Shown here in pieces: positions 15,630 through 24,815 of a stretch of DNA of 32,308 bases. A program made the translations under genes and the position numbers. Source of the stretch: an uncultured Oscillospiraceae bacterium (GTDB taxonomy: Bacteria > Bacillota > Clostridia > Oscillospirales > Oscillospiraceae); NCBI GenBank assembly GCA_944385425.1, contig CALWXD010000020.1, positions 1 to 32,308 of the forward strand, in the 5' to 3' direction. Numbering within the stretch: position 1 is the stretch's first letter; the number at the start of each line of letters is the position of its first letter. The notes beneath the pieces were generated by a model, which was not told where the DNA came from, searched no databases, and saw only the letters and a program-made list of their open reading frames with translations.

Positions 15630-17723
15630 ATGGAGATCCTCTCCCCCGCCGGCCACTGGGAGGCCATGGTGGCCGCCGTTCAGAGCGGGGCCGACGCGGT
15701 GTACCTGGGCTTTGGCGACTATAACGCCCGGCGCGGCGCCAGAAACTTCTCCGACGAGGAGTTTCTGGCGGCGGTGTCCTACTGCCGCCTGCGGGGGGTG
15801 CGGGTGTATGTGACCATCAACACCCTCCTTACGGACCGGGAGCTCAAAAAAGCGGCGGAGCTGCTCCTTGCCGTCTCCCGCGCCGGGGCCGACGGCGTCA
15901 TCCTCCAGGACTGGGGCCTTTTGCGCCTGGCCCGGTCTCTCACGCCGGACCTGCCCCTCCACGGCAGCACCCAGATGACGGTCCACACCCTCTCGGGGGT
16001 GGAGGCGCTGGCGCGGCTGGGCATCCGCTGCGCGGTGCTCTCCCGGGAGCTGAGCCGGGAGGAGGCGGCCTTTATCACAAAAAACAGCCCCATCGCCATC
16101 GAGATCTTCGGCCACGGCGCCCTGTGCATGTGCTACTCCGGCCAGTGCGCCATGAGCGCCCTCATCGGGGGCCGCAGCGGCAACCGGGGCCGGTGCGCCC
16201 AGCCCTGCCGCCTGCCCTACCAGCTGGACGGCGGCGGCAGCCGCCGCCCCCTGAGCCTGAAGGACGCCTGTCTCGCGTCCCGGATGCCGGAGCTCTTGGA
16301 CATGGGGGTCAGCAGCCTGAAGATCGAGGGCCGGATGAAACGGCCGGAGTATGTGGCGGTGGTGACGGAGATCTACAGCCGCCTCAAGGCGGAGGGCCGC
16401 GCCGCTACGGCGGCGGAGCTGGACACCCTGGAGCGGGCCTTCTCCCGGGAGGGGTTCACCCAGGGGTACTGGCTGGGCCGGACAGGCCCGGACATGTTCG
16501 GCGCCCGGCCGGAAAAGGCGGAGGAGCCCAGGGACCTCTTCGCCCGGGCCAGGGCCCTCTATGAGAAGGAGGACCGGCGGCTGGTGCCGGTGTCCCTCCA
16601 TGCGCGGATCACTCCGGATGCCCCCGCCCGCTTGACGGTGTCCGACAGCGACGGCCACACCGTCACCGTCACCGGCGACGTGCCCCAGGCCGCCCGCACC
16701 AGGAGCCTTACGGCGGAGGAGGCGGAGGCCCGCCTCCAAAAAACCGGCGGCACCGCCTTCACGCCGGCGGCGTGCACCGCGGAGGTGGCGGAGGGGCTCT
16801 CCCTCTCCGCCGCCAGCCTCAACGCCTTGCGCCGCAGGGGCCTGGAGGCCCTGGCGGAGATCCGGGTCCGTCCTCCCCTAAGGCGGGAGGGCGGCATCCC
16901 GGCGGCGGCCGGGGACCGGGGGCCCTCGGCCCCGCCGGACCTCACCGTGTCCCTCATGGACCCCGGCCAGCTGACAGCGGAGCTGATGGCCTTCGCCCCG
17001 GCGGTGGTGTCCCTCCCCCTCCACCGGATGGAGGAGGCGGACCTCTCCCCCTGGCGGGGGAGCGATACCGTGTTTTCCCTGGAGCTGCCCCGGGTCTGGC
17101 GGGACCGGGACGAGCCCTGGCTGCGCAGGAAACTCCTGGAGGGCGGGGAGCGCGGCTTTTCCGCCGTCCAAATCCACAACATCGGCCACCTCCCCCTGCT
17201 GGAGGGCATCCCTCTTGCGCCCCGGGGGGACTACGGGCTGAATATCTTCAACGCAAACGCGGTAGAATTTCTCAGAGAGCAGGGCCTCGGGAGCGCCACG
17301 CTGTCCTTCGAGCTGCGGCTGGAGCAGATCCGGGACATGGCAAAGCCCCTGCCCTGCGAGGCCCTCGTCTACGGGCGGCTGCCGCTGATGATCACGGAGA
17401 ACTGCCTGGTGCGAAACCGCTGGGGCTGCAGGAGCCGCGACCTACGGGGGCCCTGCCGCCGGCCCCACCTGCTGCGGGACCGGCGGGGGGAGGAATTCCC
17501 CGTCTGCCCCGCCTTCGGCTGCCGCAGCGAGGTGGAGAACAGCCAGGTCCTCTTTCTGGCCGACAAGCCCGACTACCGGCAGCTCGGCCTCCGCTGGGCC
17601 CGCCTCCGCTTTACTACGGAGAGCCCCGGCCAGTGCGCCGCGGTCCTCTCCCGGTACGCCGGGCAGGGGGACTGGCAGCCGGAAACCTTCACCCGGGGAC
17701 TTTTTTACCGGGGCGTGGAATAG
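15630..17723 (+). CDS. U32-family peptidase/hydroxylase-like protein
   Basis: A 697-residue member of the U32 collagenase-like family with the long (DUF3656-containing) architecture. The N-terminal TIM-barrel-like domain begins EILSPAGHWEAMVAAVQSGADAVYLG. The family signature is at about 165-190, HGALCMCYSGQCAMSALIGGRSGNRGRC, providing the four cysteines that ligate a 4Fe-4S cluster in the RNA-modifying U32 proteins. SLKIEGRMKRPEYVA follows. The C-terminal domain has a second cysteine set (NCLVRNRWGC, CRRP, CPAFGC). Characterised relatives are tRNA/rRNA hydroxylation factors (RlhA, TrhP) or ubiquinone hydroxylases rather than true proteases; RlhA-like 23S rRNA C2501 hydroxylation is possible but unproven here. 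Confidence 0.88.
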   Translation: MEILSPAGHWEAMVAAVQSGADAVYLGFGDYNARRGARNFSDEEFLAAVSYCRLRGVRVYVTINTLLTDRELKKAAELLLAVSRAGADGVILQDWGLLRLARSLTPDLPLHGSTQMTVHTLSGVEALARLGIRCAVLSRELSREEAAFITKNSPIAIEIFGHGALCMCYSGQCAMSALIGGRSGNRGRCAQPCRLPYQLDGGGSRRPLSLKDACLASRMPELLDMGVSSLKIEGRMKRPEYVAVVTEIYSRLKAEGRAATAAELDTLERAFSREGFTQGYWLGRTGPDMFGARPEKAEEPRDLFARARALYEKEDRRLVPVSLHARITPDAPARLTVSDSDGHTVTVTGDVPQAARTRSLTAEEAEARLQKTGGTAFTPAACTAEVAEGLSLSAASLNALRRRGLEALAEIRVRPPLRREGGIPAAAGDRGPSAPPDLTVSLMDPGQLTAELMAFAPAVVSLPLHRMEEADLSPWRGSDTVFSLELPRVWRDRDEPWLRRKLLEGGERGFSAVQIHNIGHLPLLEGIPLAPRGDYGLNIFNANAVEFLREQGLGSATLSFELRLEQIRDMAKPLPCEALVYGRLPLMITENCLVRNRWGCRSRDLRGPCRRPHLLRDRRGEEFPVCPAFGCRSEVENSQVLFLADKPDYRQLGLRWARLRFTTESPGQCAAVLSRYAGQGDWQPETFTRGLFYRGVE

Positions 17724-17743
17724 CTTAGGCAGGGAGGAAGGCA

Positions 17744-19873
17744 ATGGAAGAAAACAATCAAAAACGCTATCTCTTCCGCCTGCGGGTGCTGTTTGGTTTC
17801 TTCTGCCTGTGCATGGCGCTGTTCGTCTTTGTGCTCTACGACGCCCAGGTGCTGGGCTATGAGACCTACTACCGCCAGTCCTCCAGCCGCATCGCCGTGA
17901 CGGAGCCGGTGGAGGCCAGCCGCGGCATCCTCACCGACCGCAACGGCAAGGTCCTAGTGAGCAACCGGCAGATCTACACCATCACCTTCGACCCGGAGGC
18001 CCTGGCGGAGGGGCAGGACGTGAACGAGGCCATTTTGCGCCTCATCCGGCTGTGCGAGGACCAGGGCGTGTCCTGGGCGGACAATCTGCCCATCTCCGCC
18101 TCCGCCCCCTATCTCTACACCACCGCCGACGCCGGCAGCACCCAGCGCTCCCGGTTCCAGGCGTTTTTGGCGGACCTGGGGTGGTCCTCCAAGGACCTCA
18201 CCGCCGACTCCCCCAACCCCTCCCTCACTCGGGAGGCCATGGAGGAGACCGGCCTCGACCACGCCGACGTCTCCGCCCGGGAGCTTTTGGAGCTGCTGCG
18301 CGCCTACTATGAGATCGACCCCTCCCTCTCCCCGGCGGAGGCAAGGAAGGTCATCGGCGTGCGCTATGAGCTGTCCCTCCGCAGCCTCTCCAGCTACTAT
18401 GTGCCGCCCTACACCTTTGCCGAGGAGGTGGACGCGGAGCTCATCTCCATCCTAAACGACGGGGACTACGCCGGCGTGGTGGTGGAGACGGAGTCGGTGC
18501 GGGAGTACAACACGGATTACGCCGCCCACCTCATCGGCATCATCGGCTCCCTGGACGAAAACGATCAAGACGCCTTCCTCGACCTGGGGTACGCCCAGGA
18601 CGACCTGGTGGGCAAATTCGGGGCGGAGCTGGCCTTTGAGTCCTACCTCAAGGGCACCGACGGCAAGCGCACCATCACCACCAACGAGGACGGGAAAATC
18701 ACCGGCGAGGTCTACACCCAGGAGCCCCAGCCGGGCAGCACCGTGGCCCTCACCATCGACATCGACCTGCAGGAGGCGGTGGAGACCGCCCTGGCTGCCA
18801 CCATCCAGCGGATGATCGAGGAGGACGGCTACACCGCCCGCAGCGGCGCGGCGGCGGTGGTGGAGGTGGGCACCGGGGACCTGCTGGCCGCCGCCTCCTA
18901 CCCCACCTACCAGCTGTCCACCTACAGCCAGGACTACAGCGATCTTCTCAGCCAGCCGGGCAACCCCCTCTACAATCGGGCCCTCAACGGGCGGTACCCC
19001 CCCGGCTCCACCTTCAAGATGATCACCGCCGTGGCGGGGCTGGAGAGCGGGGCCATCACCCCCTCCACCCGGATCACCGACCGGGGGGTCTACCGGCTCT
19101 ATGAGTACGCCGGGTACACCCCCGCCTGCTGGGTCTACCGGGCCTACGGCACCACCCACGGCACCATCAACGTCTCCCAGGCCATCGCCCAGAGCTGCAA
19201 CTACTTCTTCTACGAAGTGGGCCGTCTCACCGGCATCGAGACCATCAACCAGTACGGCGCCGCCTTCGGCATCGGCCAGAGCACCGGCATCGAGCTGCCG
19301 GAGTACACCGGCATCCTGGACGGGCCGGAATACCGGGAGAGCTCCGGGCAGCTGTATGTGGGCGGCGACCTGCTGCAGATCTCCATCGGCCAGGGGGCGA
19401 CGCTGGTGACGCCGGTGCAGCTGGCCAACTATGTGGCCACCCTGGTGGGCGGCGGGGACCGCTACAGCGTCCACCTGCTCAAGGACGTGAAAAGCTACGA
19501 CGGCAGCGAGACCCTCTACACCTACGAGCCGGAGGTGGTGGAGACGGTGGAGATGAGCGCCTCCACCCTGGAGGCGGTGAAGGAGGGCATGGGCTACCTG
19601 GTCACCGACGGCATGGTCTCCTCCTACTTCAGAAACTGCATTGTCTCCGCCGGCGCCAAAACCGGCTCCGCCCAGACCGGCAACACCACGGACAACGGCG
19701 TATTCGTCTGCTTTGCCCCCTTTGACGACCCGGAGATCGCGGTGGCCCTGGCGGTGGAGCGGGGCGGCAGCGGCTCGGCACTGGCCTCTACGGCGGTGGA
19801 GATCCTCAACGCCTACTTCGACCAGGAGGACATCGGCATCGCGGTGATCCCCGAGGACACGCTGATCCCCTAG
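17744..19873 (+). CDS. Class B penicillin-binding protein (PBP2/SpoVD-like transpeptidase)
   Basis: A 709-residue bitopic transpeptidase. A cytoplasmic tail is followed by one membrane helix (about 12-32, VLFGFFCLCMALFVFVLYDAQV), the N-terminal dimerisation domain with the RGILTDRNGKVL motif, and the transpeptidase domain. Active-site motifs are S422-T-F-K425 in PPGSTFKM, S484-C-N486, and K639-T-G in GAKTGSAQ, all intact. No PASTA domain is present. It sits upstream of maf-mreC-mreD, so an elongation (MrdA/PBP2) role is likely; a SpoVD/FtsI-like role cannot be excluded. GGGAGGAAGG precedes the ATG. Confidence 0.92.
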   Translation: MEENNQKRYLFRLRVLFGFFCLCMALFVFVLYDAQVLGYETYYRQSSSRIAVTEPVEASRGILTDRNGKVLVSNRQIYTITFDPEALAEGQDVNEAILRLIRLCEDQGVSWADNLPISASAPYLYTTADAGSTQRSRFQAFLADLGWSSKDLTADSPNPSLTREAMEETGLDHADVSARELLELLRAYYEIDPSLSPAEARKVIGVRYELSLRSLSSYYVPPYTFAEEVDAELISILNDGDYAGVVVETESVREYNTDYAAHLIGIIGSLDENDQDAFLDLGYAQDDLVGKFGAELAFESYLKGTDGKRTITTNEDGKITGEVYTQEPQPGSTVALTIDIDLQEAVETALAATIQRMIEEDGYTARSGAAAVVEVGTGDLLAAASYPTYQLSTYSQDYSDLLSQPGNPLYNRALNGRYPPGSTFKMITAVAGLESGAITPSTRITDRGVYRLYEYAGYTPACWVYRAYGTTHGTINVSQAIAQSCNYFFYEVGRLTGIETINQYGAAFGIGQSTGIELPEYTGILDGPEYRESSGQLYVGGDLLQISIGQGATLVTPVQLANYVATLVGGGDRYSVHLLKDVKSYDGSETLYTYEPEVVETVEMSASTLEAVKEGMGYLVTDGMVSSYFRNCIVSAGAKTGSAQTGNTTDNGVFVCFAPFDDPEIAVALAVERGGSGSALASTAVEILNAYFDQEDIGIAVIPEDTLIP

Positions 19874-19937
19874 AATTGAGTACGAGTAGTTTTATTCTCT
19901 GTTTTTATTACAAATAGTTTTGGAATTGAAGGTACAC

Positions 19938-20516
19938 ATGGAACGAATTGTATTGGCATCCCAATCCCCCCGGCGGCAGGAGCTGCTGCACCGCATCGGC
20001 CTGCACGCCTTCTCCATCCTGGTCCCCCAGGCGGACGAGAGCTACGACCCCTCCCTGCCGCCCCAGGAGATCGTGGCGTCCATCAGCGCCAAAAAGGCGG
20101 CGGCAGCGGCGGCGCTGTGCCGCAGCGGCCAGCTCATCATTGCCGCCGACACCATGGTCTTTCTGGACGACAGGCGCCTGGGCAAGCCCCGGGACCGGGA
20201 GGAGGCCTTCGCCATGCTGTCCGCCCTCTCCGGCCGGGAGCACCTGGTGTGCACCGGCGTCACCCTCCGCCGGGACGGCGCCGTCTCGACGGAGACGGAG
20301 TCCACCTGGGTGCGCTTTGCCCCGCTGACGCCGGAGCAGATCCGCTGGTACATCGCCACCGGCGAGAGCATGGACAAGGCCGGGGCCTACGGCATCCAGG
20401 AGCGGGGGGCCCTGCTGGTGGAGTCGATCCGGGGGGACTATTTCAACGTAATGGGCCTGCCGGTCCGCCGCCTGGCCGGGATGCTGGCCGCCTTCGGCGT
20501 GGACCTGATGGCCTAA
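19938..20516 (+). CDS. maf: Maf-family nucleoside triphosphate pyrophosphatase
   Basis: A 192-residue Maf protein. The signature ASQSPRRQELL (residues 6-16) forms the phosphate-binding loop; then QADESYDPSLPP, SAKKAAAAA, IIAADTMVFLDDRRLGKPRD and the C-terminal GAYGIQERGALLVESIRGDYFNVMGLPV. Known members hydrolyse dTTP, UTP and modified nucleotides. The ATG at 19938 has GAAGG at proper spacing; a TTG at 19920 lies in the AT-rich gap and has no ribosome site. The 64-bp gap after the PBP gene is unusually AT-rich and could hold a weak promoter, though I see no clean -35/-10. maf next to mreC-mreD is the classical order. Confidence 0.95.
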   Translation: MERIVLASQSPRRQELLHRIGLHAFSILVPQADESYDPSLPPQEIVASISAKKAAAAAALCRSGQLIIAADTMVFLDDRRLGKPRDREEAFAMLSALSGREHLVCTGVTLRRDGAVSTETESTWVRFAPLTPEQIRWYIATGESMDKAGAYGIQERGALLVESIRGDYFNVMGLPVRRLAGMLAAFGVDLMA

Positions 20517-20528
20517 GGAGCGCTGACG

Positions 20529-21368
20529 ATGAAACGATTTCTGACCCGGCACGGGATGGTGGTCCTCTCTGTGGCCACAGTGGTGGCGGTGACCCTCAGC
20601 CTGGTGTCCTTTTTTTCCAGCAACACCGGTGTGCTGACCAATATCATCCAGACCGTCTCCTCCCCCTTCCGCACGGCGGCCACGTCGGTGGCGGAGTGGG
20701 CGGGGGGCATCCGGGACTATCTGACGGAGTTTGACGCCCTGCGGGAGGAAAACGCGGCGCTGAAGGAGCAGATCGCCAGGATGGAGGAGGATCTGCGCCA
20801 GGCGGAGCGGGACAGCGAGGAAAACGCCACCCTCCGCCGGCTGCTGGACCTGCGGGAGCAGCGGCGGGAGCTCCATCTGGAGTCCGCCCGCATCATCCAG
20901 GCGGACACCTCCAACTGGGCCTCCACACTGACGCTGAACGCCGGGGACGCCTTCGGCGTCTCCGTGGGGGACTGCGTCATCACGGAGACAGGGGACCTGG
21001 TGGGGGTCATCAGCGAGACCGGCGGCAGCTGGTCCACCTGCACCACCGTCCTGGACACGGAGACCTCCATCGGCGCCCAGATCTTCCGCACCGGGGACAT
21101 CGGCGTGGCCCGGGGGGACTTCTCCCTCATGGGCCGGGGCCGGCTGCAGCTGGACTATCTGGACGCGGATGCCTCCCCCCAGGTGGGGGATCTGGTGGTG
21201 TCCTCCGGCCTGGGGGGGTACTACCCCTCCCAGCTGGTGATCGGCACGGTGGAGGAGGTCATGACCGGCGACGACGGCCTGGCCCAGTACGCCGTCCTGT
21301 CCCCGGCGGTGGACCTCTCCGCCCTCAGCCAGGTGTTTATCATCACGGATTTCTCCATTGTGGAATAG
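20529..21368 (+). CDS. mreC: Rod shape-determining protein MreC
   Basis: A 279-residue MreC with a short cytoplasmic tail, one membrane helix (about 9-30, GMVVLSVATVVAVTLSLVSFFS), a coiled coil (about 68-110, ENAALKEQIARMEEDL...) and the beta-rich extracellular MreC domain (ARIIQADTSNW, GVSVGDCVIT, GDLVGVISE, VVSSGLGGYYP). MreC forms part of the elongasome with MreD, RodA and PBP2. It follows maf by 12 bp and precedes mreD by 30 bp. mreB is not in the window. Confidence 0.95.
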   Translation: MKRFLTRHGMVVLSVATVVAVTLSLVSFFSSNTGVLTNIIQTVSSPFRTAATSVAEWAGGIRDYLTEFDALREENAALKEQIARMEEDLRQAERDSEENATLRRLLDLREQRRELHLESARIIQADTSNWASTLTLNAGDAFGVSVGDCVITETGDLVGVISETGGSWSTCTTVLDTETSIGAQIFRTGDIGVARGDFSLMGRGRLQLDYLDADASPQVGDLVVSSGLGGYYPSQLVIGTVEEVMTGDDGLAQYAVLSPAVDLSALSQVFIITDFSIVE

Positions 21369-21398
21369 CGGCCTTGCCGCGGAACGGGAGGTGGCCCC

Positions 21399-21902
21399 TT
21401 GCCAAAGCGCTATCTGGTTTTCCGCTGGTGCGTCTACGCCCTGGCCACGCTGCTGCTGTCCTTTTTCCAGCTGCTGGTCACCGACCACATCTCCCTTCTG
21501 GGGGTCATCCCCTTCCTCCCCCCCATGGTGGTGGGGGTGGTGGCCTCTTACGCGGGCAGTCGGGCCGGGCCGGTGTTCGCCCTGGTTTACGGCCTGCTGT
21601 GCGACCTGGGGGGCAGCCCGCCGGCCCCGGGGTTTTTCACCCTGGTCTTCACCCTGGCGGCCCTGGTGGCCGCGCTGATGGCGGAGCGCCTGTTCTCCCC
21701 CGGTTTCCTCTGCTCCCTCATGGCCACCTCCGTGTGCTACCTTCTGACGGCCCTGGCCCGCCTGCTGCTGCTGGCCCCGGACGGGTCCGCCGGCGCCGGG
21801 GCGCTGCTGGCGGCGGAGGAGTTTCTGGTGTCCCTGCCCTTCCTTCTGGTGGTCTTCCCGGTATACCGCTGGGTCCACCGGAAAACCTGGATCGAATACT
21901 GA
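21399..21902 (+). CDS. mreD: Rod shape-determining membrane protein MreD
   Basis: A 167-residue protein with about five membrane helices (VYALATLLLSFFQLL, IPFLPPMVVGVVASYAG, FALVYGLLCDLG, LVFTLAALVAALMAE, FLVSLPFLLVVFPVYRWV), matching MreD in length and topology. The start is TTG 21399, supported by GGGAGGTGG six bases before it and by the family N-terminus. Position after mreC is decisive, because MreD sequences are poorly conserved. Confidence 0.88.
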   Translation: MPKRYLVFRWCVYALATLLLSFFQLLVTDHISLLGVIPFLPPMVVGVVASYAGSRAGPVFALVYGLLCDLGGSPPAPGFFTLVFTLAALVAALMAERLFSPGFLCSLMATSVCYLLTALARLLLLAPDGSAGAGALLAAEEFLVSLPFLLVVFPVYRWVHRKTWIEY

Positions 21903-21909
21903 TTTCCCT

Positions 21910-21934
21910 CCCCGCTCCGGCGGGGCGGCTTTCT
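21910..21934 (+). terminator. Weak hairpin terminator after mreD
   Basis: CCCCGC (21910-21915) pairs with GCGGGG (21920-21925) around TCCG, followed by CGGCTTTCT. The T-run is short, so termination is probably partial and the next gene may be read through. Confidence 0.45.
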
Positions 21935-21950
21935 GATTGGAGTTTTTTGT

Positions 21951-23828
21951 ATGCTGGACCGCTCTGTTTTTTTCTCCCGGGACACAGACTTTAAGTCCCC
22001 CTTTGGCGCCGTGACCCTGGGCGCCCCGGTGACCTTTACCCTCCGCCCCCACGCCTGGGAGGGCTTTACCGCCTGCACCCTCCTCACCTACGGGGAGTTT
22101 GCCGCCTGCAGCGGGGAGACGGACCTGCCCCGCGCCGCCTTCTCCGGGGATCGGGCCGTCTTCCGCGGCGTCTTTACCGCCCCGGCGGCGCCGGAGCCGG
22201 TGTGGTACCCCTTCCGGTTCCGCCGGCAGGACGGCAGCTTTACCTACCTGGGAAAAAATGGGTTCTCCGCCCAGGAGGACGCCCAGGCATGGCAGCTGAC
22301 GGTCTACGACGGCAGCCGCCCCACCCCGTCCTGGTTCGGCGAAGGGGTCACCTACCAGATCTTTCCCGACCGGTTCCACCGTCTCTCCGTCCCGGACCCT
22401 GCCGGCATGGTGGGGGAGCGGCTGGTCCACCAGGACTGGGGGGAGATGATGGAGTACCTGCCGGACCAGAACGGCGAGATCCGCAACCGGGACTTCTTCG
22501 GGGGGAGCCTGGCCGGCGTGACGGAGAAGCTGGACTACCTCCAGTCCCTGGGGGTGCAGACGCTGTACTTCTGCCCCATCTTCGAGTCGGAGAGCAACCA
22601 CCGGTACAATACGGCGGACTACAGCCGCATCGACCCCATGCTGGGGACGGAGGAGGACTTCCGCCGCCTGTGTGACGCGGCCCACCGCCGGGGGATGCGG
22701 GTCATGCTGGACGGGGTCTTCAACCACACCGGGGACAACAGCCTCTACTTCAACGCCAAGGGGTTCTACCCCACCCTGGGCGCCGCCCAGAGCCAGGACA
22801 GCCCCTACTACAACTGGTACACCTTCCAGCACTGGCCGGACCAGTACGACGCCTGGTGGGGCATCCACACCCTGCCGGCGGTGAACGAGGGCAACCCCCT
22901 CTACGTCAGCTACATCATCGAGGGGGACAACTCTATCGTCCGCCGGTGGCTGCGTCTGGGAGCGGACGCCTGGCGGCTGGACGTGGCCGACGAGCTGCCG
23001 GACTGGTTTATCGCCAGGATCCGGGACGTGATGGAGGAGGAGAAACCGGACAGCTTTCTCCTGGGCGAGGTTTGGGAGGACGGCAGCAACAAGATCGCCT
23101 ACTCCCAGCGCCGCCGCTACCTTCTGGGCCACGAGACCCACGGCCTAATGAACTACCCCTTCCGTACGGCGGCCCTGGCCTACCTCCAGGGGGGCAGCGC
23201 GGCGGACTTTGTGGAGTGCATGGAGACGTTGCGGGAGAACTACCCCCCCGCCGCCTTCTACTCCGCCATGAACATGCTGGGCACCCACGACAACCCCCGG
23301 ATCCTCACCCTCCTGGGGGCACGCCCCACAGAGCCCCTCTCCACCCGCACCCAGCGGGCCGGGTACCGCCTCTCCGTGGAGGAGCGGAACCGGGGCTGCC
23401 GCCTGCTGATGGCGGGGGCGGTGCTGCTCTACACCTTCCCCGGCTCCCCCACGGTCTACTACGGGGACGAGGCGGGGATGGAGGGGTTTGAGGACCCCTT
23501 CAACCGGGCCACCTTCCCCTGGGGCCGGGAGGACCAGGCCCTCCTGCGCCACTTCCGCCTGCTGGGCCGGCTGCGCCGGGAGCGCCCCTCCCTCCGGCGG
23601 GGGGATCTGCAGTACCTCTATGCCAAGGACAGCGCCCTGGTCTACCGCCGGCAGGCGGGGGACGAGGCCACCCTGGTCCTCCTCAACACTGGGGAGACGC
23701 CGGTGACGGTGGCGCTGGACTGGGACCGCCCCCTGGCCACGGACCCCCTCTGGGGCCAGCAGTTCGGCGCGATCCAGGGCCGGATCTCCGTGACCATCCC
23801 CCCGCTGGACGGGTTCCTTCTGATCTGA
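21951..23828 (+). CDS. GH13 alpha-amylase-family glucanohydrolase (neopullulanase/cyclomaltodextrinase-like)
   Basis: A 625-residue cytoplasmic glycoside hydrolase. An N-terminal beta-sandwich (about 1-125, VFFSRDTDFKSPFGAVTLG...) resembles the N domain of cyclomaltodextrinase/neopullulanase. The (beta/alpha)8 barrel starts at GVTYQIFPDRFHR and holds the GH13 regions: DGVFNHTG (region I), AWRLDVADEL with nucleophile D344, LLGEVWED with acid/base E373, and MLGTHDNPR with D447. A C-terminal beta domain ends the protein. No signal peptide is seen, so it should act on imported maltodextrins inside the cell. It sits after mreD without a functional link and has GGAG eight bases before the ATG. Confidence 0.93.
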   Translation: MLDRSVFFSRDTDFKSPFGAVTLGAPVTFTLRPHAWEGFTACTLLTYGEFAACSGETDLPRAAFSGDRAVFRGVFTAPAAPEPVWYPFRFRRQDGSFTYLGKNGFSAQEDAQAWQLTVYDGSRPTPSWFGEGVTYQIFPDRFHRLSVPDPAGMVGERLVHQDWGEMMEYLPDQNGEIRNRDFFGGSLAGVTEKLDYLQSLGVQTLYFCPIFESESNHRYNTADYSRIDPMLGTEEDFRRLCDAAHRRGMRVMLDGVFNHTGDNSLYFNAKGFYPTLGAAQSQDSPYYNWYTFQHWPDQYDAWWGIHTLPAVNEGNPLYVSYIIEGDNSIVRRWLRLGADAWRLDVADELPDWFIARIRDVMEEEKPDSFLLGEVWEDGSNKIAYSQRRRYLLGHETHGLMNYPFRTAALAYLQGGSAADFVECMETLRENYPPAAFYSAMNMLGTHDNPRILTLLGARPTEPLSTRTQRAGYRLSVEERNRGCRLLMAGAVLLYTFPGSPTVYYGDEAGMEGFEDPFNRATFPWGREDQALLRHFRLLGRLRRERPSLRRGDLQYLYAKDSALVYRRQAGDEATLVLLNTGETPVTVALDWDRPLATDPLWGQQFGAIQGRISVTIPPLDGFLLI

Positions 23829-23871
23829 CCTCCCCCGCCGGCGGCTCCCGGCGGGAGCGGCCGCCCCGGGC

Positions 23872-23887
23872 TGTTTCACGTGAAACA
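23872..23887. promoter_or_regulatory. parS: parS site upstream of parA
   Basis: TGTTTCACGTGAAACA is an exact match to the conserved 16-bp palindromic ParB-binding site. ParB loads here and spreads to nucleate the segregation complex. A second identical site lies after parB. Confidence 0.97.
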
Positions 23888-23897
23888 TCCGCCCTTC

Positions 23898-23940
23898 CCC
23901 CTCCGGGACCTCCAACCCGTCCCGGAGGGGATTCTTTTTT
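23898..23940 (+). terminator. Strong intrinsic terminator after the GH13 gene
   Basis: A 12-bp stem (23898-23909 with 23919-23930), a nine-base loop and ATTCTTTTTT. It separates the amylase unit from the parAB operon. Confidence 0.92.
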
Positions 23941-23961
23941 CGGATTTCACAGGGATTTTTA

Positions 23962-23989
23962 TTGCAAAGCGGCGGAAATGTGATATACT
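23962..23989 (+). promoter_or_regulatory. Promoter of parAB
   Basis: TTGCAA (23962-23967) and TATACT (23984-23989) with a 16-bp spacer lie 48 bp before the parA GTG, just downstream of the terminator. Confidence 0.75.
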
Positions 23990-24037
23990 TGTGTAGAATC
24001 CAGGCATAGGGCCTGTGGAACCATCGGAGGTACGGAC

Positions 24038-24799
24038 GTGGGCAAAATCGTAGCAATTGTCAATCAAAAGGGCGGCGTGGGCAAGTCCACCACCTGTGTC
24101 AATCTCACCGCCGCGCTGAAGGAGCAGGGGAAGTCGGTGCTGCTCTGCGACTTTGACCCACAGGCCAACGCCACCTCCGGCATGGGCGTGGACAAGACGG
24201 TCTCCCAGGGGATCTACGACGTGGTGGTCAACGAGCTGCCGGCGGAAAAGCAGATCGTCTCCACCCGGTACGGGGACTTGATCCCCTCCAACAAGGCGCT
24301 GGCCGGCGCGGGGATCGAGATGATCGGCCTGGACCGGCGGGAGTTCCGCCTGCGGGACGCCCTGGCCCCCCTGCGGGAGCGGTATGACTATATCCTGATC
24401 GACTGCCCCCCCTCCCTGGAGCTTTTGACCCTCAACGCCCTGTGCGCCGCGGACACGTTGCTGGTGCCGGTGCAGGGGGAGTACTACGCCTTGGAGGGGC
24501 TCAGCGATCTGATGAACACCGTCCGGGCGGTGAAACGGGGCATGAACCCCTCCCTGGAGCTGGAGGGGGTGCTGATGACCATGTTCGACACCCGCACCAA
24601 CCTGGCACTCCAGGTGGCGGAGGAGGTCAAGCGGTACTTCCCCGGCAAGGTCTACCACACGGTGATCCCCCGGAACGTGCGCCTCAGCGAGGCCCCCAGC
24701 CACGGCAAGCCCATCACCGCCTACGACCGCTCCTCCCGGGGGGCGGCGGCCTATACCGCCCTGGCGGAGGAATTTTTACAGAAGAACGGCAAAAACTGA
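24038..24799 (+). CDS. parA: Chromosome-partitioning ATPase ParA (Soj)
   Basis: A 253-residue Walker-type ATPase. The deviant Walker A is QKGGVGKSTT (residues 10-19), then LLCDFDPQANAT (Walker A'), YILIDCPPSLELLTLNAL (Walker B), and the C-terminal VIPRNVRLSEAPSHGKPI motif typical of chromosomal Soj/ParA. It lacks the N-terminal HTH of plasmid type Ia ParAs. The GTG start at 24038 has GGAGGT at six bases. It acts with ParB and parS in origin segregation. parB starts 16 bp downstream. Confidence 0.96.
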   Translation: MGKIVAIVNQKGGVGKSTTCVNLTAALKEQGKSVLLCDFDPQANATSGMGVDKTVSQGIYDVVVNELPAEKQIVSTRYGDLIPSNKALAGAGIEMIGLDRREFRLRDALAPLRERYDYILIDCPPSLELLTLNALCAADTLLVPVQGEYYALEGLSDLMNTVRAVKRGMNPSLELEGVLMTMFDTRTNLALQVAEEVKRYFPGKVYHTVIPRNVRLSEAPSHGKPITAYDRSSRGAAAYTALAEEFLQKNGKN

Positions 24800-24815
24800 G
24801 AAAGGAGTGTGCGCT

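Noticed and set aside
19908-23141. A 1077-codon open frame on the minus strand opposite maf, mreC, mreD and the GH13 gene
   Set aside because: It is antisense to four well-recognised genes, has low-complexity H/G/V/Q-rich composition typical of GC-rich shadow frames, and no ribosome site.
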